Shown piece after piece: positions 1 to 8,958 of a DNA stretch of 64,000 nt (positions are counted from its first letter, which is position 1; each line of letters starts with the position of its first letter). A model generated the notes under the pieces. The model was not told the origin of the DNA. It worked only from the letters and a program-made list of their open reading frames with translations, and did no database searches. The stretch is from Deltaproteobacteria bacterium (lineage in GTDB: Bacteria; Myxococcota_A; UBA9160; SMWR01). Where the stretch lies: NCBI GenBank assembly GCA_019310965.1, contig JAFDDG010000001.1:62001-126000 (forward strand), in the 5' to 3' direction. Position numbers and translations under genes: made by a program.

Positions 1-866
1 TCGGTGTCCCGGCTGCACGTCCGCGGCAGCAGCGCCACCGGCGGGTGCAAGCGAAGCCCCTCCTGCACCAGATCGTCCCGCTCCTGATCACTGCCGCGCG
101 CGCGTTCGCGCATGCCGGGAGTGGTGAGGATCGTGGCCAGCAGGCTGCCAAGATTCTTGTATGCCGTATCCGAACCCGCCGGAAAAAGCAGGCGGCAAAA
201 CGAGAAGATCTCCTCGTCGCCGAGGCTCTCGCCTTCGAGCTCGGCCGTGGCGAGGATCGAGAGCACGTCGTCCCCGGGCTCGGCGCGCCGCCGATCCAGC
301 ACGGGCTTCAGGTAGTCGCTGAACTCCTGGCGGGCGCGCAGCGCACCCTCCGGATCCCAGGGATAGTCGATCAGCTTGAGCGCCCACTCGAGAAAGCGCG
401 CCTCGTCCTCCACGGGCAGACCGAGCAGCCGCGTGATGACAGAGAATGGGAACGGACGCGCCAGACTTTCGACCAGATCCACCGACGCTTCGGCGGCGAG
501 GGCCTGCACGAGCCGCTCGGCCTCCTCGGTGATGCAGCCCTCCACGTACGCCGCGATCCGGTTGGGAACGAAGGAGCGCGAGACCAGAGCGCGATTGCGA
601 CGATGCTCCTCCTTCGCCATCGCCTGCATGGTGCGGCCCTGACTCGGCTCGGCGTGCACGCTGTAGAACGCCTTGGACTCAAAATGCTCTTCGTCGCCGA
701 AGGCGGCCCGCACCTCCTGGTAGCCGGTCAACAGGAGTGCCCTCTGCCCGTGGTAGCGGACGGGCACCACCGGCCCGTGCTCGCGGGTCGAATCGATCAA
801 CGCGTGGAGATCGGGGGCCTCCGCATGGGCAAAGTCGATGTCCGGCAACAGCACTTCGGCAGCCAT
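1..866 (-). CDS. Cytochrome P450, C-terminal part beyond window
   Basis: This is a bacterial cytochrome P450, a haem monooxygenase that hydroxylates small hydrophobic substrates using electrons from ferredoxin partners. About 288 residues are visible; the rest, including the haem-ligand Cys loop, lies off the left edge. Visible landmarks are the helix C region EEHRRNRALVSRSF near residues 86-99, the I-helix oxygen-activation motif LFPAGSDT near 227-234 and the K-helix ExxR as EGLRLHPP near 269-276. I start it at the ATG at 866, giving MAAEVLLPDIDF; no clear ribosome site is visible. It is divergent from the thiolase-like gene at 1042, so a shared control region of about 175 bp separates them. 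The substrate cannot be told; the lipid-type neighbours suggest a terpenoid, steroid or fatty compound. Confidence 0.9.
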   Translation of the reverse strand, partial: MAAEVLLPDIDFAHAEAPDLHALIDSTREHGPVVPVRYHGQRALLLTGYQEVRAAFGDEEHFESKAFYSVHAEPSQGRTMQAMAKEEHRRNRALVSRSFVPNRIAAYVEGCITEEAERLVQALAAEASVDLVESLARPFPFSVITRLLGLPVEDEARFLEWALKLIDYPWDPEGALRARQEFSDYLKPVLDRRRAEPGDDVLSILATAELEGESLGDEEIFSFCRLLFPAGSDTAYKNLGSLLATILTTPGMRERARGSDQERDDLVQEGLRLHPPVALLPRTCSRDT

Positions 867-1041
867 CGTGACGCCAGAATACGTCAGATTCCCACGCGAA
901 TGGAAGCGTCAGCGGATCGCGCTGCAGCGATGGACCGGGGCATTTTCTCGACCCGGGAGCTGGACTCGCGGGTCATTCCGCGGCGACACGTGGCATCATG
1001 GCGGCCGGTCGACCAGCCCTTGCCAGCCATCGGGAGCCAAC

Positions 1042-2244
1042 ATGGGAAAACGCGCAGCAGCCATCGCCGGATTCGTGGAATGGACACCCCAGCGGGTCTG
1101 GCCGAAGCCGACCTTCGCCCTGGAGGCAGCGGCCCAGCTCGCGGCCGAAGTGCTGGCGGACGCCGAGATCGCCAAGGACGAGGTCGACAGCTTCCTGATC
1201 GGAGGCCTGCCCGAATCGCCGATGTTCGCGCCCTCGGCGCTGGCCGAGTACCTGGGGCTGCGTTCGAACTTCAGCGAGGTGGTCGACCTCGGCGGCGCAA
1301 CCGCGGTGGGCATGGTCTGGCGGGCCGCTGCGGCCATCGAAGTCGGCGCGTGCGAGACCGCCCTCATCCTCTGCCCGTCCCTGCCGCCGCCACCTCCCCC
1401 CGACATCGGGAACAGCATGGGCAAGCTGCAGATGCCCGCCTACCTCGGCGGCGACGCCTGGGGCTCACCACAGGGACAGTTCGAGCTGCCCGCCGGCCTC
1501 GCCGCCGCCACGCCGAGCTTCGCCATGGTGGCGAGCCGCTACATGGATCGCTTCGGCCTGCGCGAAGAGACCCTGGCGAAAATCGCCGTGCAGGAGCGTC
1601 ACAACGCCCAGGCGAACCCGCAGGCGATCTTCCAGGGCAAGCCGATCAGCATCGAAGACGTGATGAGCTCGCGTCGCGTGGCCGACCCGCTCAAGCTCCT
1701 CGAGATCGTCATGCCGTGCTGGGGTGGCGGAGCGCTAGTCGTCACCACCCGCGAGCGCGCAGAGCGTGCGCCGCACCGGCCCGTCTTCGTGAGCGGCTTC
1801 GGCGAGCACCTGACCCACAAGAGCCTCACCTACGCGCCGGACCTGCTCGAGAGCCCGATCCGTCTCGCGGCAGACCGCGCCTTCGCCATGGCCGGCGTCG
1901 AACGCTCGGCCATCGACATGGCGTCGATGTACGACTGCTACACGATCACCGTGCTGCTCACGATCGAGGACGCCGGCTTCTGCAAGAAGGGCGAGGGCGG
2001 CGCCTTCGTCGAGGAGCACGACCTGCGTTTCGACGGCGGCGACTGGCCGCTCAACACACACGGCGGCCAGCTCGGCATGGGCCAGGCCGGCATCGCCGGT
2101 GGGCTCTCGCACGTGACCGAGGCGGTGCGGCAGATCCAGGGCCGCGCGGGCGAACACCAGCTTGCGAAGGTCGACCTCGCCTACGCCAACGGCACCGGCG
2201 GCATGTTGGCAGAGCAGTCAGCCCTCATCCTGGAGGGCGCGTGA
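1042..2244 (+). CDS. Thiolase-like protein lacking the nucleophilic Cys (SCPx/Ltp2-type)
   Basis: This 400-residue protein has the thiolase fold of the SCPx/Ltp2 branch. Where true thiolases carry the acyl-accepting Cys it has VVDLGGATAVG (residues 80-90), with no Cys. Near the C-terminus it reads NTHGGQLGMGQAG, so the usual GHP histidine is Gln. Family knowledge: Cys-less Ltp2-type proteins act with a DUF35 partner as aldolases that cleave steroid side-chain acyl-CoAs by retro-aldol reaction; others are uncharacterised acetyl-CoA acetyltransferase-like proteins. The DUF35 gene follows with a 1-base ATGA-type overlap, which supports a two-subunit enzyme. GGGAG about five bases before the ATG supports this start over upstream in-frame codons. 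A run of six prolines at residues 115-120 is unusual. Claisen condensation activity is unlikely. Confidence 0.85.
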   Translation: MGKRAAAIAGFVEWTPQRVWPKPTFALEAAAQLAAEVLADAEIAKDEVDSFLIGGLPESPMFAPSALAEYLGLRSNFSEVVDLGGATAVGMVWRAAAAIEVGACETALILCPSLPPPPPPDIGNSMGKLQMPAYLGGDAWGSPQGQFELPAGLAAATPSFAMVASRYMDRFGLREETLAKIAVQERHNAQANPQAIFQGKPISIEDVMSSRRVADPLKLLEIVMPCWGGGALVVTTRERAERAPHRPVFVSGFGEHLTHKSLTYAPDLLESPIRLAADRAFAMAGVERSAIDMASMYDCYTITVLLTIEDAGFCKKGEGGAFVEEHDLRFDGGDWPLNTHGGQLGMGQAGIAGGLSHVTEAVRQIQGRAGEHQLAKVDLAYANGTGGMLAEQSALILEGA

Positions 2245-2660
2245 TGATGCGTTACGCCAGCGACGGCCGCCCGCTGCCGACTCCCACCGATACGAGCCGC
2301 CCCTTCTTCGAGGGAGCACGCGAAAAGCGTCTGGTGCTGCAGCGCTGCCCGCGCGACGGATTCTTCTTCTATCCACGCAGCCATTGCCCTAGCTGCCTCG
2401 GCGTCGACTGGCAGTGGGAAACCGTCTCGGGGCGCGGCAGCGTCCACGCCTTCACGGTCGATCGCGTGGGACACGATCCGGCGCTGGCCTCGCAGGTGCC
2501 CTTCGCCGTCGCAATCGTCGAGCTCGACGAAGGCCCCCGTATGTCTGCGAACATCGTCGGCTGCGAGGTGGACGCCGTTTCGGTCGGCATGCGGGTGGAG
2601 GCGGCATTCGAGGATGTCGACGACATCACGCTGGTGCGCTTCCGACCATGCGGTGACTAG
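2244..2660 (+). CDS. DUF35 OB-fold / rubredoxin-like Zn-ribbon protein
   Basis: This is a 138-residue DUF35 protein: an N-terminal helix (FFEGAREKRL), a small zinc ribbon, then an OB fold containing the typical SGRGSVHAFTV strand. Family members (ChsH2 C-terminal domain type) bind acyl-CoA and pair with thiolase-like Ltp2 subunits. The zinc ribbon is incomplete: Cys35-Pro-Arg-Asp38 replaces CxxC, while Cys48 and Cys51 remain. Its second copy in this window (17547-17957) keeps all four Cys. The start ATG overlaps the thiolase stop and a second ATG follows directly. It most likely forms a complex with the preceding thiolase-like protein. Confidence 0.88.
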   Translation: MMRYASDGRPLPTPTDTSRPFFEGAREKRLVLQRCPRDGFFFYPRSHCPSCLGVDWQWETVSGRGSVHAFTVDRVGHDPALASQVPFAVAIVELDEGPRMSANIVGCEVDAVSVGMRVEAAFEDVDDITLVRFRPCGD

Positions 2661-2719
2661 ACACCAGCCGGGACTGACTCTTCGGCGCGGCGGCACTCCG
2701 GAAGCAGCCCCTACCCACG

Positions 2720-4186
2720 ATGACGAGTGAGATGAACGACAGCCAACGCCTGCGCCGCGACGAGCGTGACGTCGCAAACTGGAGCGACGAGTGCGACGTC
2801 CTCATCGTGGGCGCGGGCTGCGCGGGGATCTGCGCGGCAATCGAGGCCGCCCACGCCGGTGCCAAGGTGACCCTGCTCGAGCGCGCGGGGGGCGCCGGCG
2901 GCACCTCCGCACTGTCGGGTGGGCTCCTCTACCTCGGCGGCGGAACGCCGATCCAGAAGGCGTGCGGCTTCGATGACACGGCCGAGGAGATGTTCAAGTA
3001 CATGATGGCCGCGTGCGGCCCCGAGCCCGACGCGCAGCTCATCGAGCCCTATTGCGAGGGCAGCCTCGAGCACTTCGACTGGCTCGTGGCCCGGGGCGTA
3101 CCCTTCAAGCCCGAGTTCTTCGCAGGCGCCCACGAGCCCTTTGGCTCCGACGAGGGGCTCACGTTCTCCGGCAACGAGCACGTGCACCCATTCAACCGGA
3201 TCGCGAAGCCGGCGCCTCGCGGGCACATCACGCAGCAGGTCCAGAACAAGGGCAGCCTGCTGATGCGGCAGCTGGTGATGGCCGCCGACGCGGCCGGAGT
3301 CGCGACGCGGGTGCAGAGTCGTTGTGAAGCACTCGTGCTCGCCAGCGACGGCCGCGTCAGCGGCGCCGTCGTGGGTACGGTGGACGGCGAAGCACACATC
3401 CGTGCACGGGGCGGCGTCCTCCTCACGGCAGGCGGCTTCATCTACAACGATGCCATGCTCGAGCAATACGCCCCCGTGCTGAAGCGCTGCGGCTACAAGG
3501 TGGGAACCGAGAACGACGACGGCACGGGCATTCGTCTCGGCCTGGCCGCCGGCGGCGAGGCCATCCGCATGGAGACCGGCGACATCAGCCTGGCGCTATT
3601 TCCACCGAATCGGCTGCGCGAAGGCATCTTCGTCAACCGCTTCGGCCAGCGCTACCTGAATGAGGACGCCTACATGGGCCGAGCCGGCGAGTTCAGCCTG
3701 CTGCATCAGGACGGGCGCGCGTTTCTGATCGTCGACGACGACAGCTTCGAGCGGTCGGGCCTGTTTCCGATCGAGGTCGCCGGCGTGGGCGAGAGCATCG
3801 CCGAGCTCGAGGCCGAGCTCGGCCTGGCGGAGGGCTGCCTCCAGGACACCGTCGCCTTCTACAACCGCCACGCCGAGCGCGGCGAGGACCCGCTGTTTCA
3901 CAAGGGCGCGCACTACCTGAAGCCCATCGCCAAGCCGCCGTACGGCGCCATCGATCTCTCGACCGAGAACGCCCTCTACTCGGCCTTCACCCTGGGCGGT
4001 CTCCGCATCGATGCGAGCGCACGCGTGCTGGGCTCGGCGGGAGACCCCATCCCCGGTCTCTTCGCGGCGGGTCGCACCGCCTCGGGCATCGCGAAGCAGG
4101 GCTACAGCAGCGGCATGTCCCTGGGCGACGCCAGCTTCTTCGGCAGGCGGGCCGGGCGCGCCGCAGCCGCGGCCGCGAACGGCTGA
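2720..4186 (+). CDS. FAD-dependent dehydrogenase (fumarate reductase/KstD-like flavoprotein)
   Basis: This 488-residue flavoprotein belongs to the FAD-binding_2 family, which includes fumarate reductase flavoproteins, urocanate reductase and 3-ketosteroid 1-dehydrogenase. The Rossmann motif VLIVGAGCAGICAA lies near residues 31-44. The C-terminal FAD clamp YSSGMSLGDASFFGRRAG is characteristic of the KstD/urocanate-reductase branch. No signal peptide or haem motif is present, so it is probably cytoplasmic. It lies about 59 bp downstream of the thiolase/DUF35 pair on the same strand and may be co-transcribed. The neighbours suggest a dehydrogenation step on a cyclic or steroid-like acyl substrate, but specificity is inference. 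Two in-frame ATGs (2720 and 2732) are possible starts. Confidence 0.85.
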   Translation: MTSEMNDSQRLRRDERDVANWSDECDVLIVGAGCAGICAAIEAAHAGAKVTLLERAGGAGGTSALSGGLLYLGGGTPIQKACGFDDTAEEMFKYMMAACGPEPDAQLIEPYCEGSLEHFDWLVARGVPFKPEFFAGAHEPFGSDEGLTFSGNEHVHPFNRIAKPAPRGHITQQVQNKGSLLMRQLVMAADAAGVATRVQSRCEALVLASDGRVSGAVVGTVDGEAHIRARGGVLLTAGGFIYNDAMLEQYAPVLKRCGYKVGTENDDGTGIRLGLAAGGEAIRMETGDISLALFPPNRLREGIFVNRFGQRYLNEDAYMGRAGEFSLLHQDGRAFLIVDDDSFERSGLFPIEVAGVGESIAELEAELGLAEGCLQDTVAFYNRHAERGEDPLFHKGAHYLKPIAKPPYGAIDLSTENALYSAFTLGGLRIDASARVLGSAGDPIPGLFAAGRTASGIAKQGYSSGMSLGDASFFGRRAGRAAAAAANG

Positions 4187-4208
4187 GACGCGCGCGACGT
4201 TGGGCCGC

Positions 4209-5471
4209 TCAGCGTCCCGAGCGCAGTTGCAGATGACGTCGCCGGGCGCTGCGCACGCCCTCCCGCTCGGATTCGGAGACCCGCGTGAAGCCCGGTATCC
4301 GCTCTGCCAACGATGCCAGCTCGACGAGTTCGGCAGACGGACGCTGCGCTTCGGGAATCTCACCCCGCACGCCGTCGTAGCGCAGCAAGAAGACGCCTCG
4401 CGCCAGGCCCCCCGTGTCGAGCCAGTTGGCTGATCCCGGATCCTCACGACTCACCACGTAGTGATAGGCCCCATTCGCCGATGCCCGCGACTGGCGCGTC
4501 GTGAGACTCGACACCTGGTTCGCGTGCTCGAGGGATGCGAACCACATGTCGGTGAGCTGAACGCCCTGGTACTGCGCGCTGGTGGGCCAGGTCTCGATCA
4601 GCAACGCCTGGCCCGGCGGCAGATCGAAGTGGCCCCCGGACATCCAGCGGCCCTTGGCGCCCCCGAGCGCGTAGGTGTCGACCAGCGGCAACATGCGGTT
4701 GGCCGGGCCGGGCCCGACGTAGCGCTGGGCGACGAAGTCCGGCCATCGGGTCGCCGATTTCTCGAGCATCTCCGCGGCGGCGAAGAAGCGGGCCGCGAGC
4801 GCATCGCGGGTGTCGGGCGGTCGCCGGCGCCCTTCGTAGCCGACCCGGTCGATGTGCACGTGCCCCGGCACTTCCTCGTTCCAGTCGTCGTAGATGTGAC
4901 GGACGAAGACGGTGGTGGCAGCAGCGGGATTCTCGAGCCAGTTGGCGTCTCCTGCGTTCCGCTGCTTCGAGAGATTCACGACAAAGGTCCCGTCGTCGTC
5001 CACCGCCATGTCTTCGAAAGCGAGGTAGCCGACGGAGCGACCCGTTCCAGCCCACGGCTCGCCCGCGTAGAGCTGAAACTCGATCCGGCGCGCCGAGCCC
5101 AGATCTCCCCAGATCCGATACGCCTCGCCTCCGCGAAGCGGGGAGAAGGCGTAGCGCTGGTCGGGATTGTCGCCGCCCTCCCGCAGCCAGAAATCGAGGA
5201 TGCGAAAGTACGGGTAGTCGGGATCCTGCAGCACGCCCTCCTCGAGCGCCCGGATGATCGCACGGGCCAGGTGCACGTAGCCTCCGGCTTGCTCCGCGTC
5301 GCTGCCAAACGACGGAGACTCGCGGACCTGCACTTCGGCAGCTCGGATCTTCTCGACAAATGCGGCCACGCCGGCGTCGAGGCCGCCGCGGCTCGTGGAG
5401 GCCGCGGTCGAGAGCACCCAACCGAGCGCGAGAGCGCATACGCAGAGAACCAGCGTCCAACTTCTCGACAT
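4209..5471 (-). CDS. Secreted DUF1214 domain protein
   Basis: This 420-residue protein has an N-terminal hydrophobic signal (MSRSWTLVLCVCALALGWVL) and a long DUF1214-type domain. Its C-terminal half carries family-like stretches such as LPPGQALLIETWP and GAYHYVVSREDPG. DUF1214 proteins occur near lipid and steroid catabolic genes, but their biochemical role is not established. The ATG at 5471 is preferred because GGAGGAG sits six bases before it; an upstream ATG at 5477 would overlap that ribosome site. It converges on the flavoprotein gene with a 22-bp gap and is divergent from the CBS gene. Function unknown; extracytoplasmic location is inferred from the signal. Confidence 0.75.
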   Translation of the reverse strand: MSRSWTLVLCVCALALGWVLSTAASTSRGGLDAGVAAFVEKIRAAEVQVRESPSFGSDAEQAGGYVHLARAIIRALEEGVLQDPDYPYFRILDFWLREGGDNPDQRYAFSPLRGGEAYRIWGDLGSARRIEFQLYAGEPWAGTGRSVGYLAFEDMAVDDDGTFVVNLSKQRNAGDANWLENPAAATTVFVRHIYDDWNEEVPGHVHIDRVGYEGRRRPPDTRDALAARFFAAAEMLEKSATRWPDFVAQRYVGPGPANRMLPLVDTYALGGAKGRWMSGGHFDLPPGQALLIETWPTSAQYQGVQLTDMWFASLEHANQVSSLTTRQSRASANGAYHYVVSREDPGSANWLDTGGLARGVFLLRYDGVRGEIPEAQRPSAELVELASLAERIPGFTRVSESEREGVRSARRRHLQLRSGR

Positions 5472-5589
5472 CTGCATCTCCTCCCGGAAACTCGATGCGT
5501 GGGGCAGCCAGCGACGCCTCCACGGCGCATGCAACTGTCGCTCACGAACGCCGAGATTGCAGCCGATTCGGGGCGTGGCGTGGCGAGCT

Positions 5590-5615
5590 GCACTTGTGCC
5601 GCACTTGTGCCGCAC
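5590..5615. repeat. Tandem 11-bp palindromic repeat in a divergent promoter region
   Basis: The unit GCACTTGTGCC occurs twice in direct tandem (5590-5600 and 5601-5611) and is followed by GCAC. Each unit contains the inverted repeat GCAC-TT-GTGC. The 11-bp period is about one helical turn, so both copies face the same side of the DNA. It lies between the divergent DUF1214 and CBS-pair genes and could be a regulator site; no cognate regulator is adjacent. Confidence 0.45.
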
Positions 5616-5678
5616 CGAACCGCCGGGTTACGCTGTGGAGGAGGCCAACACCGGCCCCTGTAGCTGACGGAGGCGACC

Positions 5679-6140
5679 ATGCAAGAAGCACGTCGAATCC
5701 TTACGGCCCGCGACATCATGGCGACGAGCCTGGTGACATTTCGCGCCGACCAGCTGATCTACGATGCGATCAAGCTGCTGCTCAAGCACGGCATCTCCGG
5801 CGCGCCGGTGGTCGACGACGACCGCCGCCTGATCGGGATCCTCTCCGAGCTCGACTGCCTGCGCATGCTCTCCTCGGACGAGTTCCTCGGTGACGAGCAG
5901 GAGGAAGGCGGACTGGTCGAGCACTTCATGTCGACCGATGCGCGAACCATCGAGCCGGAAGTCGGCGTCTACCGCATTGCGCACTGCTTCATGACCACGG
6001 CGATTCGCCGGCTGCCCGTCCTCGAGGACGAGCGCCTGATCGGCCAGGTGAGCCGCCGCGATGTGCTGAACGCCATCGACGTGATGCACAAGAAGCGGTT
6101 GGTGCGCCGTCGTTTCCCGGACTACCGCGAGCCGGCCTAG
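5679..6140 (+). CDS. Two-CBS-domain protein
   Basis: This 153-residue protein consists almost entirely of a CBS-domain pair (Bateman module). The first runs from about residue 11 (ARDIMATSLVTF) to 66, and the second from about 84 (HFMSTDARTIEP) to 135, each with the internal sheet-helix pattern ending in a GxVSRRD- or GILSELD-type strand. CBS pairs sense adenine nucleotides or similar ligands and regulate partner proteins; standalone versions have no fixed role. The start is clear: ACGGAGG lies a few bases before the ATG. It converges on the large cytochrome gene with a 16-bp gap. The partner cannot be told. Confidence 0.88.
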   Translation: MQEARRILTARDIMATSLVTFRADQLIYDAIKLLLKHGISGAPVVDDDRRLIGILSELDCLRMLSSDEFLGDEQEEGGLVEHFMSTDARTIEPEVGVYRIAHCFMTTAIRRLPVLEDERLIGQVSRRDVLNAIDVMHKKRLVRRRFPDYREPA

Positions 6141-6156
6141 GCGCCTGGGAGCGCGT

Positions 6157-8958
6157 CTACTCCGCCTTCGAGAGCGGGACCGAAGTGCCCTGGTAGTCGA
6201 GCCGCGCACGCTCGACGTTGCCGCCCTCATCGGCTTCGAACTGGATCGTCAGGTCGGGACCGGCGAACATTCCGTTTCCGATCTCTTCGAGTTCCGCGAC
6301 GCCGCTGGAGCCGCGTCCGAGGGTGAGGATCGCATCGCGGCGGCCGATTACGATCTCCGCCAATAGCGGGATCCTGTAGACACCGACGTAGCGATCGAGA
6401 CGATGCGCCACGGGCAGCTCGCGCAGCTCGGCGACGGTCCAGAGCAGCTTCCGCTCCGCCGTTGCGGCACGAATCTCTGCCACTCTCTCGGGAGACACCG
6501 GCTCTTCGGCGTGGCCCCAGGAGCGCCGCAAGTGGGTGATCACGCCGGCCAGCCCGTCGTCGTCGAAACGCGGGTCGTGGCCGTGACCGGGCATGCTGAG
6601 ATTCCAGTGCTCGCCGCCCATCTCGAGCGGCCCGGTGAGACCCTGGAGAGCGATGCGCACCAGCCAGGCATCGGCATCGCGCACCCAGGGCGAGCCGACC
6701 AGCGCGGGGGCGAGACCGGCGTTGCCGCGACCTTCGGCTCCGTGGCAGTTGGCGCAGCTCTGGGCGTAGAGCACGGCACCTCGCTCGCGCCGCGTCTGCT
6801 CGTCTGCACTGAGAGCGCGCGCACCGCCAGGCCGCGGGTCGCCGGGCCAGGTGATGTGAATGCGCACCCGAGCAATGCTCGCCGCGACCGCATCACCCGA
6901 CTCGCGCTCGGCCGCGAAGAGCGGGTGCGCCGCGGCCAGCTCTACGCGACGACTGCCGGGATTGCGCTGTGCATCGGCGATCCCGGCCAGCACGGCAACC
7001 CGCTGCGCGTCGCTGGCCAGCCGGTCCACCAGATCCAATAGCTCGGTCACGCGGACGACCGCATCGGCACGCTGCTGGGCATCGAGGTGTACCGCTGCGG
7101 CCAGAGCCTCGATGAAGCCGCGCTCCGCATCCGTTGGATCGGAAGCTGCCAGCCGTTCGAGCTCTGCTCTCAGCGCGACGAGCTCGAGCCCCGCGAGCCC
7201 CGAGATGGCGGCCTGTACTTGGAGCGGATCTCCAGCGCGCCCGACTCGCGCAAGCCGCTCCAGCGGCCGGGATGCGAGGGGCAGCGACCCCAAGCTGTGC
7301 AGCGCCTGCAGGCGCACCCCGGCATCCGGGTCCTCCAGGAGCGGCTCGATGGCGGCCAGAACATCGATCTCCGCACGCCCGAAGAGGGCCTCCCCCACGC
7401 GCAGCGCCGCGCTGCGCACGTCCGGCTCGGCATCGCCGAGCGCTCGTCGCCACGTCGCGACATCGACGGCAGTCAGGGCGTCGAGCGCCCAGAGAGCATG
7501 CAGCCGGCCGCGCGCAGCGAAATCGTCGAGCCGGCGCAAGGCAGCCAGTGCGCCGGCCGCGCGCTCGTGAACGATGCGGCGCTGGGCCCGATCGCGCAGC
7601 CAGCCGTTCGGGTGGTCGAGCGCGGCGAGCTGCTGTTCGAGCGTTGCCAGTGGCGGCGGGCCGGGCGGCACCGGGCGATCCTCGCGCACGATGCGCCAGA
7701 TGCGACCGAACGCACCCGGCGGCTCGAGGCCGTGCTCCAGCACATACTCGCGCAGATAGTCGGAGACGAAGTGCGCGTGCTGCACCACACCCCGGTACAT
7801 GTCGATCACCCAGATCGCACCGTCGGGACCGAAGTCGGCGTCGACCGGGCGAAAGCGTTCATCCGTCGATGCCACGAACTCGCGCTGCCCCCAGGTCTCG
7901 TCCGGATAGAGTCGATGCTCGGCGCGCAGCTCCGTTCCTTCGCGCTCGATGGCGAAGTGCGCCACGGCCGCACCCGCAGATTCGGGCACGAATGCGTGCC
8001 CGACGTACTCCGGGCCGTACTGGTCTCCGCGCTGAATCGCGAGCCCGCTGATGGCAGTGGGGCCCGCCTGGCGCCCATCCTCGCGCAACGTGCCGGCCAC
8101 GTAGGCGCGGTTGAGACCGGGCGCGACGCGAATACCCCAGACCAGCTCACCGTCCGAGAGCGGCACATTCACGCCCGGCTTCTTCACGCGCAGGCCCGTG
8201 GCCGACTGGCGCAAGGCGTACTCGGCGGGAAAGGCGTCAGCGTAGAGAAAGCCGGAGTTGTGGTTGTAGAAGAGTCGACCCGCGTCGTCCTGCGCCATGC
8301 CCCACTGGCCGCGAAACTGAGTCTCGCCCACGACGAGCTCGCCGTCCTCGAAGCGAAACCGTCGTCGCGACTTCGCGTTGTAGAACCAGCCGTCGAGGCC
8401 GGCGAGCAGCCCGTTCTCCTGGTGCTCTGGATTCGGGCCCTCCGCCGCGTAGTCGGCGATACGTATCCTTGCATCGCAAGCGCGATCCCCATCGCTGTCG
8501 CGGCATAGCCACAGGTCGGGCGGAGCCCCGACCAGGACCCCCTCCGGTACGACGGCAATGGCCCGCGGCAGCACCAGCTCGTCCAGAAAGACATCGCTGC
8601 GATCCATTCGCCCGTCGCCGTCCGTATCCTCCAGCACCACGACGCGACCGATCGGACGATCTTCGCCGGTGCCGTCGACGTCCGGCATGAAGCCACGCAT
8701 CTCGACGACGTAGAGACGGCCCCGATCGTCCCAATCCATCGCCACCGGGTCGACCACCAGCGGCTCGGCGGCCACCAGCTCGACACGAAAGCCGGGGGCC
8801 GTGCGAAATGCCGCGCGCGCCGCTTCGGGCGAGAGCACCGGCGAGGGCGGCACCTCGATGCTGGCGAGAATCTCCGCCGGAGCGGGCCCGCGTGACACCC
8901 ACCAGGCCATGGCAACGCCGGCCGCGAGAACGGCAAGCAGCAGAAGCAGGCGGCGCAT
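6157..8958 (-). CDS. PQQ-like membrane-bound dehydrogenase with HEAT repeats and cytochrome c domain
   Basis: This 933-residue exported protein starts with a signal or anchor (MRRLLLLLAVLAAGVAMAWW). Residues about 40-470 look like the 'putative membrane-bound dehydrogenase' beta-propeller (EMRGFMPDVDGTGEDRPIGR, GMAQDDAGRLFYNHNSG, VIDMYRGVVQHAHF). HEAT-like helical repeats follow at about 490-690, then one c-type haem site CANCH at 735-739 with a likely distal Met in NLSMPG. A short beta-rich C-terminal domain has no recognisable family. Such fusions are common in Planctomycetes and Verrucomicrobia and are thought to oxidise sugars or alcohols in the periplasm. The start overlaps the upstream flavin oxidoreductase stop (TGATG), making it the last gene of the TetR-led leftward operon. 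Substrate unknown. Confidence 0.85.
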   Translation of the reverse strand: MRRLLLLLAVLAAGVAMAWWVSRGPAPAEILASIEVPPSPVLSPEAARAAFRTAPGFRVELVAAEPLVVDPVAMDWDDRGRLYVVEMRGFMPDVDGTGEDRPIGRVVVLEDTDGDGRMDRSDVFLDELVLPRAIAVVPEGVLVGAPPDLWLCRDSDGDRACDARIRIADYAAEGPNPEHQENGLLAGLDGWFYNAKSRRRFRFEDGELVVGETQFRGQWGMAQDDAGRLFYNHNSGFLYADAFPAEYALRQSATGLRVKKPGVNVPLSDGELVWGIRVAPGLNRAYVAGTLREDGRQAGPTAISGLAIQRGDQYGPEYVGHAFVPESAGAAVAHFAIEREGTELRAEHRLYPDETWGQREFVASTDERFRPVDADFGPDGAIWVIDMYRGVVQHAHFVSDYLREYVLEHGLEPPGAFGRIWRIVREDRPVPPGPPPLATLEQQLAALDHPNGWLRDRAQRRIVHERAAGALAALRRLDDFAARGRLHALWALDALTAVDVATWRRALGDAEPDVRSAALRVGEALFGRAEIDVLAAIEPLLEDPDAGVRLQALHSLGSLPLASRPLERLARVGRAGDPLQVQAAISGLAGLELVALRAELERLAASDPTDAERGFIEALAAAVHLDAQQRADAVVRVTELLDLVDRLASDAQRVAVLAGIADAQRNPGSRRVELAAAHPLFAAERESGDAVAASIARVRIHITWPGDPRPGGARALSADEQTRRERGAVLYAQSCANCHGAEGRGNAGLAPALVGSPWVRDADAWLVRIALQGLTGPLEMGGEHWNLSMPGHGHDPRFDDDGLAGVITHLRRSWGHAEEPVSPERVAEIRAATAERKLLWTVAELRELPVAHRLDRYVGVYRIPLLAEIVIGRRDAILTLGRGSSGVAELEEIGNGMFAGPDLTIQFEADEGGNVERARLDYQGTSVPLSKAE

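Noticed and set aside
45-2243. Very long rightward open frame ahead of the DUF35 gene
   Set aside because: Its first part is antisense to the P450 and its middle is out of frame with the thiolase-like gene. The translation is Arg/Gly/Ala/Pro-rich and without domains; only the end (from 2244) is real.
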